Positions 43,803-56,924 of a stretch of 64,000 nucleotides of DNA are shown piece after piece. Source of the DNA: Laccaria trichodermophora (taxonomy: Eukaryota > Basidiomycota > Agaricomycetes > Agaricales > Hydnangiaceae); NCBI GenBank assembly GCA_018417955.1, contig JACTVC010000030.1:186001-250000 (forward strand). The letters run 5' to 3'. Position 1 is the first letter of the stretch, and the number at the start of each line of letters is the position of its first letter. Under the pieces are notes generated by a model. The model was not told the origin of the DNA, made no database searches, and saw only the letters and a list, made by a program, of their open reading frames with translations. A program made the position numbers and the translations under genes.

Positions 43803-46800
43803 TTACCGTCTGAGGACATTGATGGTGGAGGTCGTGATGGCTGCAGGCGTTGAACGTTGAACGCTAGAATATTGAAGCCTAAACAGACAGGCTCGTGGAG
43901 AGTCGCCAGCGGAGACAAATACATCTATCCTGCATCCGCCACCTCCTAATATTCGCACTACCTTTCCGTTGAGGGCAACAGTTGTCGTCGCCTCTGAGAT
44001 GGGTCGCACTTGATAGACGCCATTTTCTGCAAAAGAGACATTAGACACGGCCAAGAGGAAGGCAGAAGAAAGAATTACATTGACGTTTCTCGTTAAGTCG
44101 GCCCACGTCCCTTGGACACCTTCAACCTTGGCTTGACCACCCAAAATGCCTTGAGTTCCCGCTTCCAGCGCTACTCGGGTTACTTCTGATGCGAATGCTG
44201 ATAACTGGTCTACCATAAAGTTGACGGTGCCTAGAGAAAACGGGGATCAGTCTCAATGCTCGGGCAAGTGAGGAAACGCCCACCTTTCAAAGTCGACATT
44301 TCACCCTCCACCGAGATTTTGATCTTCTGGGTTAGATCCCCGCGAGCCACAGCGGTGGTAACCTTGGCTATCGAGCGCACTTGATCTGTTAGCGATGAGC
44401 ACATTCTATTTACCTGTGAGACGGCGCAGTGGTCAGTACGTGTAGGAAGATAAGATAAGGATGGAGATGACCAGCAAAGGCGCGTAGAGAGATAAGGAGA
44501 GGGCAAAGGTGGGTCAGGCCGACCTGATGAAGGAGGGGTGCAAGCGAAGGACGGTGGGTCACAGTAGAAAGGAGCAACAAGTCATGGGAACATAAACGAG
44601 GAAGGAAAAGACAAAAGTTTGGAAACCTCGTAAGAGGTGTGGAACGACAATGAAAGTAAGCCCAACAACGCCTAAACACGAAGCGCAACAAAAGGAAGGA
44701 GAGAAGGGAGGCGAAGGACACTGGGTCATAGTAGAGGGGAGCAAAATGTGATGAGAACAAAAACGAGGAAGAAAGTGGGGGAAAAGGCCAAAGGTTTGAG
44801 AACGTCGTAGGAGACATGAAACGACGATGAAGGGGAGACCAATGACGCCTAAACACGAAGCCCGACACAAGAAAAGAAGAAAAGAAAAGAAAACACACAT
44901 TCCGAACCAACTCAAACCAAACTCCCTCGACATCCGGTACATGCGCCTGACCTCCCAATTTGCCTTGACTTCCGACTTCGAGTGTTACACGTGTGACTTC
45001 TGCTGCCAGTGCCCGTAGTCTGACGGACCGTTAGTGTTAGATTTAACGGTGAGTTCAAAGAATAAGAAAAACATGGAGCAGAAAAGGCTCATCAAACACC
45101 CAAAAACAGAAAGGTGGTCGCCTCATAACACGTCGCCTCCTTTCCTTTGCACCATTCGACGCACCCTTTGCCGCTCCAGCCAAGAAAGAAGCTCACCTAA
45201 CGACCATATCATTAACCGTATTCTTCCAATCCAAAATTTCGCCCCTGGCATCGACCTCGATCTGCTTCGACAAATCGCCAAGCGCGACTGCTTTCGTTAC
45301 TTTTGCAATTGATCGGACCTAGAAAAGGAAGGTTTATTAGGATCAATTCAAGTCTAGAGCGGATGAGTGGGTGAGGGTGAGAGGGAGGAGGAAGACAGAA
45401 TGTGAAGGAGGAAGGGCATGCCAAAGAAGCGGAGAATGAAGGGGAAAGATGGGGATGATAAGAGGGAGGAAGGGGTGACATGGTCGATGAGATGACAGAA
45501 AGGGAGAAGGCAGAGGGAGATGAGAAGGGGGCGAGAACGGGTCGGAAAATGGGAAAGACAAAGAGAAGTAATCAAAACCGGAGTAAGAGGCCGGCAAAGC
45601 TGGGAGAGAGAGTGGCAAAGTAAGGGGAGAGTAGTGTATCGAGATAAAGGTGATGTAGCAAAATATGAAGAGCGAAGAGGTGTGCAAGGTGCGGGCGAAT
45701 GGATGAAAGAAGTGTGTGCAAAACGTGCGAAGGAAGGAAGGAAACATAGAAAGGAAGGGGGCAAAACGCGCAAAACTTGAGGGGGGACCGGTAAAGTCGG
45801 GAGAGGGAATGGCAAAGTGAGGTGATGCGCGATGTGAAGTGATATAGTGAAATGTGAAGAGAGAAGAAGGCGCCGACGAAGTGGATGCAAGAAGTGTGTC
45901 AAACGTGCAAAGAAAGGAAGCAAGAGAGAAAGTAAAACGTGCAGAAGATGATAAAAAGAAAGGAAGGTCCTGTCCGAACACCGTGCTCAGAAAAGACGAG
46001 CATGGCCCAAAAAACGGGGGTCCAAAAAGATGGAGAAAAAAAATGAGATGACGAAAGAACACACCTGAGAAGTCAAATTTGCCGCTAACTTGTTCACAAC
46101 GCCCGTCAATTCGCGCCATGTGCCTTCGACGTCTAGAATGAGCGCTTGACCGCCTAGTTTACTGTGGAAGGCTAAGGTTAGCTGATTATCATCAGAGCGG
46201 GAGATGTAAGTAATGGGACGTAAACGGAAGCATAGAACAGGAAACAGTGGTTCGAAGCAGAGAAATGGGCAAGGAAGAAACATGACAGAAAGAAACATAC
46301 CCCTCCGTCCCAACCTCCTGCGAACACGCGTAACCTCCTTAGCAAACTGTCCCAATTTATCAACCTATCCCTCATCAGCCCTACGACATAAAAAAAAAAT
46401 AGACGCCACATACCATGTATTAATAACATCCTTCAACTGAACCATAACAACCCCCTGCACAGGAACCGTAATCTTCTGACTCAAATCTCCTCTCGCAACA
46501 GCATTACAAACCCTCGCCACATCCTGCACCTGCGCCTTCAAAAGCTTCAACTCCTCCACAGCGCTCATCCCACTCTCAAACGCTGCTGCTGCCAACGGAC
46601 CCATCGGTATAATCAACGGACTAGATCCAAGAGGCATGCCAGGGGACGAGGCGGTCGAGGAGGAAGAGTAAAAGGGGAGGATAAGCGGATCAGAGACGGT
46701 TTTGCCGCATGTTGGGCAGTGGGCGTGGGCTGTTGGTGGTGCTGAGGATGAGTTGGATGGGTGGGAGGCGAAGGAAGCGGCTTTCATTGAGCTGTAGGCG

Positions 46801-47300
46801 CGAGAAAAGGCCTTTGAGGGGTCGATGGAGGAGGAAATGCCATCGAGTGAGATGGTCATTCCGTTTGCTCTGGCGGCTGTTGATAAGTTCTGCGATTCCG
46901 CAGGTGGGGTACGGTCCGCTGAGTGGTCAGCCGTAGAATCACCGTTGGTCGTCGTATTCGTCTGATCTTCTTTCTCTTCCAATTGTTTGTTCTATCCAAC
47001 ATTATCATCAGCCTTTTTCTCTGAATATCACGAAAAGCAAAAACCCACCACCGTCTTCCACTGATCTCCGTCTCCGTCTTCCTTGAATTTGGCACCCTTA
47101 CTGATACCACCAATCGATACAACAGCAGCTTCAGCGTCCCACATCCTCTTCGCAACCACACCCAAACTCTTCAAGATCATCTCCGTCTGCCAGTCCGCGG
47201 GCCCATCGTACCGCGGGATTGGCGCCCCTGGGAAAGGACCGAGCTCATAGATGGAGAGGAGGGCGACGAGGTGCGATCGGAAGGGGTCCGTCGTCGCCAT
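43803..47300 (-). pseudogene. Truncated group III hybrid histidine kinase, copy B
   Basis: It has the same exon order, long introns and truncation as copy A. The start MATTDPF is at 47300 and homology ends after [10 protein letters not shown]. Both one-base deletions of copy A are shared, at INT-W (about 46415) and in the QEVGTEG region (about 46314), so the fragment was already broken before duplication. The intron near 44417-44895 is one base shorter in a G run. The kinase, ATPase and receiver domains are absent. Confidence 0.82.
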
Positions 47301-49177
47301 GGACGTTGTTTGGTCAATGAGATGGTGGTGGTGGGAGCAGAAGTGGAGTATTAGGGCGGCTGTAACTAGGCGCGTGACACCATTCGAATTTGATGAGATC
47401 ACAGTGAGGTAAGTACCCCGTTTATATAGCGCCAAAATCTGACTGCAACTTGCAGATATACATAGACGCGCAAATTGGTAAAAGAAATTCACCTCTTGCA
47501 CAGACTAACCATTTCTACTCAAGTATATCACCCAACGTGCAACTAAAATCAATGATAATTTGTCGGATCATCCCCATCGAAGCTCTTCTACCCTCACTCC
47601 ACGCACGATTCTGATCCTATAGATATCTGATTTACTCGATACTGTTTATCGGATGATCATCCTTAAACTCGGACACTGTCGCCGCGCAGGTGAATTGAGC
47701 TTCTTACCTTTGTTCCAAATTCTGGGGTAGAGAGTACTTGAGATGGGTCATACTTCTGTGAATTGTTAATCAGGGAGTCGTGGCCCGTTGGGAGGAATAC
47801 GAGATGTCATGGCCAGATACAGTTCCGGCACCCGAACAACCATCGATTGACGATCATCGAATTCGGAAAGACATGGACGCGGGCAGGTAACCTATATATA
47901 CCAAAGGGAAAAAAAATTCAATGAATGTGTACAAGGTCTCCAACTTCAAAGCAAAAACCCACAGCAGGGAGAAGAATGCACTTCAAACCTCGTAGCCAAA
48001 CTTCAAGTGTCGACCACAGCAGCGGGCAAAATTGCGTTAATGTCGACTTTGAAGAAACCGCTTCAACGCAAACATAACTTCGAAGCAAAGGTGCCTAGAT
48101 CCTGTGCCCAAGAGGCCCGTGGCCCATACCAGCCCAACTACCCCGTTTGATAAAAAAAAAGTGCATCAATTAGACGGGGGGACAGGAAGGGACCTGGAGA
48201 ATCGCTGAGACTCTCTTGAGGAAGGCAAATCGGCGAATTGGAAACTTAGCAGGGAATAGAAAGCTGACTTGAGTAAGATAGACGAGAGCGGGCTGTCGAG
48301 ATGTGCGAAGACCGACGTGGTGTCGTTTTACATGGCGGGCGAGGACGGGCCTAGGTTGTTGTTGTTGAGTATGAAGGGCGGAGTGTTGAGGAGAGTCGAT
48401 GCATATGTGGTAAAGGAGAGAAGGGCCTATGCTTGTCCCGATATGTGATACGGGGGTTCGTTTCAGGGATCATACTTTGATTCCCACTTGCAATTGACGC
48501 ACGGAGACAAGAAAACATTTCACGTCCGGGTTCTTCGTTTGCCCTTAACTCCAAGTCATATGGAAGGACTTGCTTTCTTGCAAGGTCATGCTTGATCTTC
48601 CGGAAGATTTTCAAGAAGAGCCCACATCCGGAAGCGAAGACCCGAACGAGTAAGTATGGCTGAAGCCTCGACGCCCCGCGCTGCGTTCGAGTTTTTAGAG
48701 GCAGACAAAGCGGCGGACCTGATTTCTTGGGAGCGCTGCGTCACAAGAGAAGCCACCGCTATCGTGCAGACGAGTTGAATGGAACTAGATTTGGGACTGC
48801 CAGTGAAGCTTAAACATAACAACTTCGAATGCGCGACGTAGGTACAGTAACTGACTTGGTTTGTGTGTGTCGACAGTACGCGAAATTAACCGTAGGCGCA
48901 GTAGAATGACTATCGATCCGCAGCCAAGTCGCCGAGTGGTCTAAGAGGCGCTGGTGCGACTAAATCCGTTGGGCTTCACTTTGAGCGAGGAACGTTCAGG
49001 AGAGGACGGAGATAAGAGGTTGAATTCCCACCAAACAAAACAACACACAGATCGAGGTGTTTGCCGAGTGCTGTGCTCAACACGTGGCAGGATTGGGGGT
49101 CTCCTGGCATCTGTCACTCATCTCTTTCCTTCGCCCTTCAGATTCCCTCCATCTTCGAGTGTCTTCTTCTGCTGACC
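47301..49177. other. Spacer between histidine kinase fragment B and NB-ARC gene B
   Basis: No gene is seen. The stretch matches 3828-5425 with many small differences and some extra sequence (about 48180-48420). It includes the tRNA-Ser-like fragment at 48921-48975 and presumably the NB-ARC promoter. Confidence 0.6.
48921..48975 (+). other. tRNA-Ser-like 5' half, copy B
   Basis: GCCAAGTCGCCGAGTGGTCTAAGAGGCG is the best preserved of the three copies and carries a good pol III A box. The B box is missing, so a full tRNA is excluded. Confidence 0.5.
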
Positions 49178-52100
49178 ATGAGCGAAACGAATATTTTCCC
49201 GGGCGCTCGTGACGTTGTAGTAAGCGGCACAATCTACGCAGCCAGAAATGTGCGTAAAGCAGTCAGGTACTCATCGAGCAAGCTGATGGTATGATCTCTT
49301 GCAGATTATCATCTATAACAACTTTGGCAACAGAGCGACATCCGACGCAGTCATTCCCCTTGTGCCAAACCCAAGCACTCGCTTCACAGGCCGGACAGAG
49401 ATCATTGCAAAACTCAAGGAACATTTTTCTGTTAATCCCACTGATGGGTCTCGGAAGAGAAAGTACTTTCTATTGCATGGGATGGGGGGTATTGGGAAGA
49501 CTCAGATTTGCTTGAAGTTTATTGAGGAAATGTCTGACCAGTGAGCACATCAAAACATATGCCTGACTATTTTTGTTGAAAGCCCACTTTCCCCAGTTTT
49601 TCTATTGTTTTCTGGATTGATGCTTCCTCTGCTGGCACCATTCTACAGGGGCTTAAGGGTCTTTGTTTGCTTCCTGAAGCTAAGTCTTACATGTTGGATG
49701 GCTCACCTGAGTCTGCTCTGCACTGGGTTGGCTCTTTGAAAGAGAACTTTGCAATGGTCTTTGATAATGCTGATGTTCTGTCCCCTGCTGAGCTTGAGGC
49801 ATATTTTCCACCTGGCCAGAGGGGAAACATTCTAATTACTAGTTGCAACTCTACCATGCAGTGCCTGATTTTACCTGAGAATTCTCTTGAGCTGACAGAG
49901 ATGAAAGAAAGTGAAGCTGTTTTGTTACTTCTGAGAGCTAGTTGTTTGAATTCTTCTGACATGGATTTGAAAGCAGAGGCATCTAAGATTGTGAAGGAGC
50001 TTTGCTGCTTACCTCTTGCTATTGATCAGGCTGGTGCATTCATTGCTTCTGGAGCCACTAGTATCAGGGACTATCTTGATAAATATTTGCATCACCGAGA
50101 AACATTGTTATCACACTCAGAATTCACTGGAGCATCTAAATATAACAAAAGTGTCTATGGAACTTGGGAGTTGTCATACATGGAAATCCAAAAGAGGGCT
50201 GGATCTGAAGATTTTCACAAGGCTAGAGCAGCTGACAGTGCATTATTTCTGTTGGGATTGTTTCCATTTTGGCATCATGAGAGTATCAGTGAAGAAAATT
50301 TTTCTCATGCTGCTACTCAAAAAAGGGAAACAATTTCTCATCCTGATTTACCACTTGGACATTCTATCCTGGATTACAAATTGTTGTCTCTCAATGAGGA
50401 TGGCACTTGGGATAATTTTATCTTAAAAGAAGGAGTTCGAGTCTTGCTATCTTTTTGCTTGATTAAGAAAACCTTATCTGATAATGTGCATAGTATGCAC
50501 CCACTAGTCCATGCATGGGGCATAGATAGGATGACTGTGAATGAAAGGCAAAAATGGTCTCTGATGGCATTTGCTACATTATCTGCTTCTCTACAGGATA
50601 ATGAGAGTCAGTCATATAGCTTCAGAAGGTCTTTAGTAACACATGTCAAAAAAAGTATACAGTATACCAACACTTACTTTGATGACACTTGTGAAAAGTT
50701 TGGGTGGCTACTAGATGAGCAAGGATATTCAAGTGAAGCAAAGAAGCTGCAAATCCAAGTTCTGGATGCCAGAAATGAAACTCTTGGAGAAGAACACCCA
50801 AAGACAATTTCAGCTATGGGAAATCTTGCATCCACATACAGTCATCTGGGAAAATACACAGAAGCAGAGAAGCTGGAGATGCAAGTTCTGGATGCCAGAA
50901 CCACAATTCTTGGAGATGAACATATAGACACAATCTTCACTATGGGAAATCTTGCATCCATATACCATGATCTGGGAAAACACACAGAAGCAGAGAAGCT
51001 GGGGATCCAAGTTCTGGATTCCAGAAAGAAAATTCTTGGAGAAGAACATCCAGACACAATGTTAGCCATGGGAAATCTTGCATTCACATACAGTTGTCAG
51101 GGAAAATACATAGAAGCAGAGAAGCTGGGAATCCAAGTTCTTGATTCCAGAAAGAAAATTCTTGGAGAAGAACACCCAGGCACAATTTTAGCCATGGGAA
51201 ATCTTGCATCCACATACAGTGACCTGGGAAAATACAAAGAAGCAGAGAAGCTGGAGATCCAAGTTCTGGATGCCAAAAAGAAAATTCTTGGAGAAGAACA
51301 TCCAGGCACAATTTTAGCTATGGGAAATCTAGCGTCCACATACAGCGACCTGGGAAAATACACAGAAGCAGAGAAGCTGGAGATCCAAGTTCTGGATGCC
51401 AAAAAGAAAATTCTTGGAGAAGAACATCCAGACACAATTTTAGCCATGGGAAATCTTGGATCCACATACAGTTGTCTGGGAAAATACACAGAAGCAGAGA
51501 AGCTGGGGATTCAAGTTCTGGATGCCAGAATAAAATTTTTTGGAGAAGAACACCCAGGCACAATTTTAGCCATGGGAAATCTTGCATCCACATACAGTCG
51601 TCTGGGAAAACACAAAGAAGCAGAGAAGCTGGGGATTCAACTTCTGGATGCCACAAAGAAAATTCTTGGAGAAGAACATCCAGGTACAATTTTAGCTATG
51701 GGAAATCTTGCTTCCACATACCGTGATCTTGGAAAACATGCTAAAGCAGAGAAGCTGGAGATCCAAGTTCTGGATGCCACCAAGAAAATTCTTGGAGAAG
51801 AACATCCAGACACAATTTTAGCCATGGGAAATCTTGGATCCACATACAGTTGTCTGGGAAAATACACAGAAGCAGAGAAGCTGGGGATCCAAGTTTTGGA
51901 TGCCAGAAAGAAAATTCTTGGAGAAGAACATCCAGGCACAATTTTGGCTATGGGAAATCTAGCATCCACATACAGTGACCTGGGAAAATACACAGAAGCA
52001 GAGAAGCTGGAGATCCAAGTTCTGGATGCCAGGGAGAAAATTCTTGGAGAAGAACATCCAGACACAATATTAGCCATGGGAAATCTTGGATCCACATACA

Positions 52101-53237
52101 GTTGTCTGGGAAAATACACAGAAGCAGAGAAGCTGGGGATCCAAGTTCTGGATGCCAGAATGAAAATTCTTGGAGAAGAACACCCAGACACAAGTATAGC
52201 TATGGGAAATCTTGCATGCACATACAGTAATCTTGGAAAACACACAGAAGCAGAGAAGCTGAAGATTCAAGTTCTGGATGCCCACAGGAAATTTTCTGGA
52301 GAAGAACACCCAAAGACAATTTCAGCTTTGGGAAGTCTTGCATCCACATACAGTGACCTTGGAAAACACACAGAAGCTGAGAAGCTGAAGATTCAAGTTC
52401 TGAATGCCAGAAAAAACATTCTTGGAGAAGAACACCCACATACAATCTTAGCTATGGAAAAACTTGCATCTACATTCAGTGATTTGGGAAAAAACACAGA
52501 AGCAGAGAAGCTGGAAATCAAAGTCCTGGATGCCAGAAATAAGATTCTTGGAGAAGAACACCCAAAGACAATCTTATCCATGAAGAATCTTGCATGTACA
52601 TACAGTGCGTTGGGAAAGCATAAAGAAGCAGAAAAGTTGTGGATTCAAGTTCTGCATTCCAGCAATAAAATTCTTGGAAAAGAACATCCAGATATAATCT
52701 TAGCTATGGGAAATCAAGTATCCACATACAGTGATCTGGGAGAATACACAGAAGCAAAGAAGCTGGCAATTCAAGTTCTGGATTCCAGCAGCAAGATTCT
52801 TGGAGAAAAACACCCAGATACAATTAGGTCTATGATAAATTTAGCAGCAATACAGAAAGCCATGGGTCAATCCATGAAGGTGGATAATGCAGAGAATGAA
52901 GTGTTCAATACAAGCCATAGAATTTCTGTGACACAAGATATTGAAGGAGAGAATGTGGACACTGGAGTTCACCATGCCAGCAACAGCATTCTGGGAGAAG
53001 ATAACTCTGATGCAATAGGGGCTGCAGCACATCTTCCATCTATCACCAATGTGCATGATAGACTGGTTCATTCTCAAAAGAAAGGTAATTAGTTATCCTG
53101 CTACTTATTTTTACCCATTTTTGATGGTTATATTCAAAGGTCACCTCTTTTCCAATATTGGGAAGAGAATTTCAAATTTCAAATCCAAATCATTGCTTGG
53201 GATTTATAAGAAGAGGGGTGATGCAGCTCACTCCTGA
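49178..53237 (+). CDS. NB-ARC/TPR (NLR-like) protein, 17 TPR units, copy B
   Basis: This is the paralogue of the gene at 5426. Exons 49178-49249, 49305-49540, 49597-53084 and 53140-53237 give 1297 residues. The P-loop GMGGIGKT, MVFDNAD, GNILITS, CLPLAIDQAG and SMHPLVHAWG are all kept, so the NTPase looks intact. The TPR region has 17 units of 42 residues, ten more than copy A. The C-terminal exon ends KKRGDAAHS, like copy A. The units near both ends are more diverged than the middle ones, the usual pattern when units are gained and lost inside an array. Its role, sensing and oligomerisation by analogy with STAND proteins, is inferred. Confidence 0.88.
50743..52855 (+). repeat. TPR-encoding minisatellite, 17 x 126 bp
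   Basis: There are seventeen 126-bp units with no length change in any unit. Central units (about 51120-52190) are more alike than the outer ones. Long minus-strand open frames over this region are repeat shadows. Confidence 0.93.
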
Positions 53238-54649
53238 TGACTCCTCATGTAATTTCAAACTTGGGGTATTTTTCATGTTTTTCTAACTTGGTTGGAATAC
53301 AGTACATATATCTCTACACAACCCATCATATCCCATCATACTCATGATGAATGTTGGATGCACTTTGCAACTATGTTGTACTTTACTCATTTTTTATTTA
53401 TTTACTTCAACCACTGGTGACTACCACTTATGTCATATACAACTGGCTTCTGCTGGGGAACAATTTCATAAACTTCTGTGAATAAAATGAATTTTCATTC
53501 ATTCATGGCTGTTTTATCCAAGTCTCTGCAGATACTGTTTCATTCCAAGGTTGTCCAGATATTGCTTCATTCTTGTCTCATTTTTCTGTCCAGCTACTTG
53601 AAAAGTCATTTCATTCCACCACAGCAGCTTCTTCATGCAATATTTCATTCCTTCTGGCATTTATTTCAATCAAATTTTCGGTAGTCACATGACCTATTGC
53701 CTAAAATGGAAGTCTGTGCTATAGTTTCCTGAGTCTTTTTCAATTACCTTCTGAAGTGCTCCTGTTGTGGAGATATTAGATGAGAGATTTTTCTCACTGC
53801 TTGCTTTTTTTGTTGCATCTAATTATAGAAGGGTGAAAAGAAACTAAAGAACAATGACAGGCAAAGGCAGAGTCATCCAGGCACACTGTGCATCTGGAGA
53901 ACCTATGGAAAAGGTGTCCATTTGTGGTACCAATGTCCTTCTCCTAATCCTTATGTGAAGTTGAACATATACAAATGCACATTTAGGGGGCTAGGAGCAG
54001 AAAATTCCCAGGCACCAAGTACCCCAGGCATGTGCCAAAATTACATCATATTCAGAATATTTCAAACTTAGCTGGCAGGGCATTGATTTAGCAACAAGTA
54101 ATGTGGTAGAGCCAACTCTTATCCTTCATTGTCTGTAGCTGGAGGAATGCAAAAAATATTATTGTAGATACCTCTTCTAATGTGAGCACATCTTAAATAT
54201 GTCTTACAAGTCAGATCCTTGATGTCTCTTAGTTGGGGACAAGTTGGGGAACATTGCCTTATGGAAAACCAACAGAATCTACAGTGGTGTGCCAAAAGAA
54301 TGGACCATGGGTCATTTTCTGGTTCTTTCTGAGAATTTATTGTAGTCTAGTATAGTTGTGTATTCTTTTACATTATGTAGTTTTATTACACTTTCCTTGG
54401 TATGGACTAATTTGGGTGAAAGTTGGGACCTTGAGGAGGTTTTCGTTCTGATGGCCATTTTCAGCACCTGAAAAAATAAAATTGCTACCTGGAAATGGAG
54501 CCAAAAGATACCTCTGGTTAACCTAATTGAGCTTATTGAAGAATTAGTTGAAAATACTGAGTAGTTAGGTCTGTAGAGTCTTTTGGAAAATGACTTGTTC
54601 AGGCTAAAATTGACCAAAATAGCACAAAATGACCATTTTCTATAAGCTT
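53238..54649. other. Non-coding stretch after NB-ARC gene B
   Basis: Up to about 53983 it matches the 3' flank of copy A without the MITEs. 53984-54649 is AT-rich single-copy sequence with no gene recognised. Confidence 0.55.
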
Positions 54650-56335
54650 GAGGTCTTATCAGTGCCCCCCTAATTCCTGCAGGATTCCGGTCATTCCTGT
54701 GGATTCTGGAGGAATGAAATTTAGCAGGGAGGCCTGCTATTTTCTTCATTCCGGTGCTTTACCATTCCAGCAGAATTTCGGCATTCCGGAATTGTGACCA
54801 GAATGGTCCCCAGATTGGCAAAAACGGAATGCACAACCGGAATTCAGTTTGTTTGGCACAAGCCCATTGCCAAACAATTGTTTGTTTGGCAACAGCTTTC
54901 ACGCTTGTCCAAACACAACCCTCTCTCCTCTCACCACCACCAACTTCTCCTCCCACCACCACCAACATCCCTGCTCCTCGTACATGTGCGCCTGCTACCC
55001 ACCCACGCCATGTCACCACGGTCACCTGTGGCCACCACCGCCCACAAACATCGTCGACCGCCAACAACAACCATGTCAACAACAACGTGGCAACGCCACA
55101 TCAGCAAGCAAACGAGCCCTGGTGAGGTCGAGGTGACGAAAACGGACCACAAGGGATGACCACGTCAACACACGACCACCATGACCATGCCCACAGACCA
55201 CAACACGCCCCACGACGTCAACAGACAGCCACGTCAACAGACGCCAATGCCAACGACAACATGCACCACCACGTCAACGGACGACGACCATGCCAACAGA
55301 CGCCCACGTCAACAGACCACCACCATGTCAACGGATGACGACCACACCAACGGACGCCCACATCAACACATGACAACCACGCCAACACACAACGACGTGC
55401 CCCCAACGATGGGAAACCAAGGTGCCACGTCGCTGTCAGCGATGTGGCAACCAAATGACAAATGACGACGACGACGATGTCGTCATTCGTCATTCACACA
55501 AAGGTGAGTCCCCTGACTCTCCTTCATCCTATCCCATCTCGCTAACAGCCACCATGACATGACATGACAACAACAAGTGCATTGTCTCTCCCCCTTCCCT
55601 GTCCCTCCCTTCCTTTTCCTGCCCCCCTTCCCTGTCCCTCCCCATTTCCATGTACCTCCTTTTCCCTCCCCCCTTTCCTGTCTGTCCCTCCCCCTTTCCT
55701 TGTCCCTACCCCCTTCCCCCATTTCATTGTCCCTGCCCCCTTCCTTTTCCCTGCCCCCTTTCCTGTCCCTCCCCATTTCCTTATACCCCCTTCCCTGTCC
55801 CTCCCCATTTCCTTGTCCTTACCCCCTTATCCATCCCCTCTTCCTTGTCCTCTTTGATATGTACTGTATGTAGTAAAATAGACTCATGTCATTAATAAAA
55901 TACATTAAAATTTGATCTATTGAAATGTATGACTTGACTAGGTGTGAATTTTATAAGAAATTCTGAGTATTGAGGAGTTGAATCAATGCAGATTAAGTCA
56001 CCTGACCTCTAGCTCAGTGCTGATCCACAATCTTAGTGTGTGCAGAAGGAAGTGTAAATTAGTGTACCACAGTAAAGAGAAGTGTGCAGAAGTGTATACT
56101 AGTGTAAATGTATGTAGAAAAGAGAAAAATTGTATCTGTTGTATCTATTTATGGTGGATTGTGATCTTATTCCAGTGGAATCTGCTGGACTCCACCAGAT
56201 TCCAGAGGACTCCAGTGGATTCCACTGGATTCCAGTCCCATTCCTGTGGATTCTGCCGGAGTCCTGTCCCATTCCACCGGAATCCGCAGGAATGACTGGA
56301 GTCCGACAGGAATAGGTAGGGCACAATAAAGTACT
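54650..56335. mobile_element. 1.69-kb non-autonomous element (family N1), copy 2
   Basis: The length (1686 bp) nearly equals copy 1 (1691 bp). The ends match in type: GAGGTCTTATCAGTGCCC on the left, GTACTTTATTGTGCCC read inwards from the right, then ATTCCTG and GTCATTCCTG on both sides. Inside are a GTTTGTTTGGCA-type inverted repeat, a CCACCACC tract, an ACGTCAACAGAC array, palindrome GCCACGTCGCTGTCAGCGATGTGGC at about 55420, a second palindrome at about 55450-55495, AAAGGTGAGTCCC, a CCCTTTCCTGTCCCT pyrimidine tract and an AT-rich part. No clean target duplication remains. No protein is encoded. Confidence 0.8.
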
Positions 56336-56339
56336 GCTT

Positions 56340-56460
56340 TTGTAGTCTATCAGTAAACCTTGTAGTCTAAGTCTGGCTATCAGTAAACTTTGTAGTCTAT
56401 GTCCGACTTTTTGGTAGTCTATGGTAGTCTATATCTGACTATTATAGTCTGTCAGTGTCA
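56340..56460. repeat. GTAGTCTAT short repeats
   Basis: TGTAGTCTA or GGTAGTCTAT occurs about seven times within 120 bp, partly paired as GTAGTCTATCAGTAAACYTT. No gene is seen. Confidence 0.6.
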
Positions 56461-56924
56461 ATTTCTTTTCTAGGGCATGCACCTTCCTTTTTTGGTCATT
56501 TTCCCCATGATACAATAATTGTAGCCCTTTCTTTTAGCTTTCCAAATATACTGAAATCATGTTGTTTGGTTTTGTTTTCATGGAGAAAAACACAAAAACA
56601 AAAAAAAATGCAACACTTTTGAAAATCTTTTACCTCATATATCCACAATGGGGGCACTTCAGAACATGATTCCAACAGATTTGGGAAGCTATAGTGTAGG
56701 GCTACAACTTTCATTTTTTGACCATTTCTGGTAATTGGTCATGTGACCATCATCCCAACATCCCATTATATGGACCCTGATAGGTAAAAACATTCTCCTC
56801 TTGGTTTTCTTCACTTTTGGTCAAACCAGGTGATATTTCCTCTTTGGGATGGACCCTGAAATGGACCCTGAAGGCAGTGCCTGACATTCTGAGGGGGCAA
56901 TGATAAATGCAGTAGTGTAGGTAT

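Larger units (their letters stand above)
43496..53983. repeat. Segmental duplication, copy B
   Basis: This is the second full copy of 1-9990, offset by about 43480 bp at the left. It ends near the phrase ATACAAATGCACATTTA (about 53983), where copy A reads on into other sequence at about 9990. It lacks the two MITEs of copy A and has ten more TPR units. Confidence 0.93.

Noticed and set aside
48921..48975. A functional tRNA-Ser gene
   Set aside because: There is no T arm, B box or acceptor 3' half within a plausible distance, and the anticodon arm does not pair normally.
55483..55895. Gly/Arg/Glu-rich and Pro/Phe-rich frames in the pyrimidine tract of N1 copy 2
   Set aside because: They are simple-sequence frames open on both strands, with no start context or conservation with copy 1.
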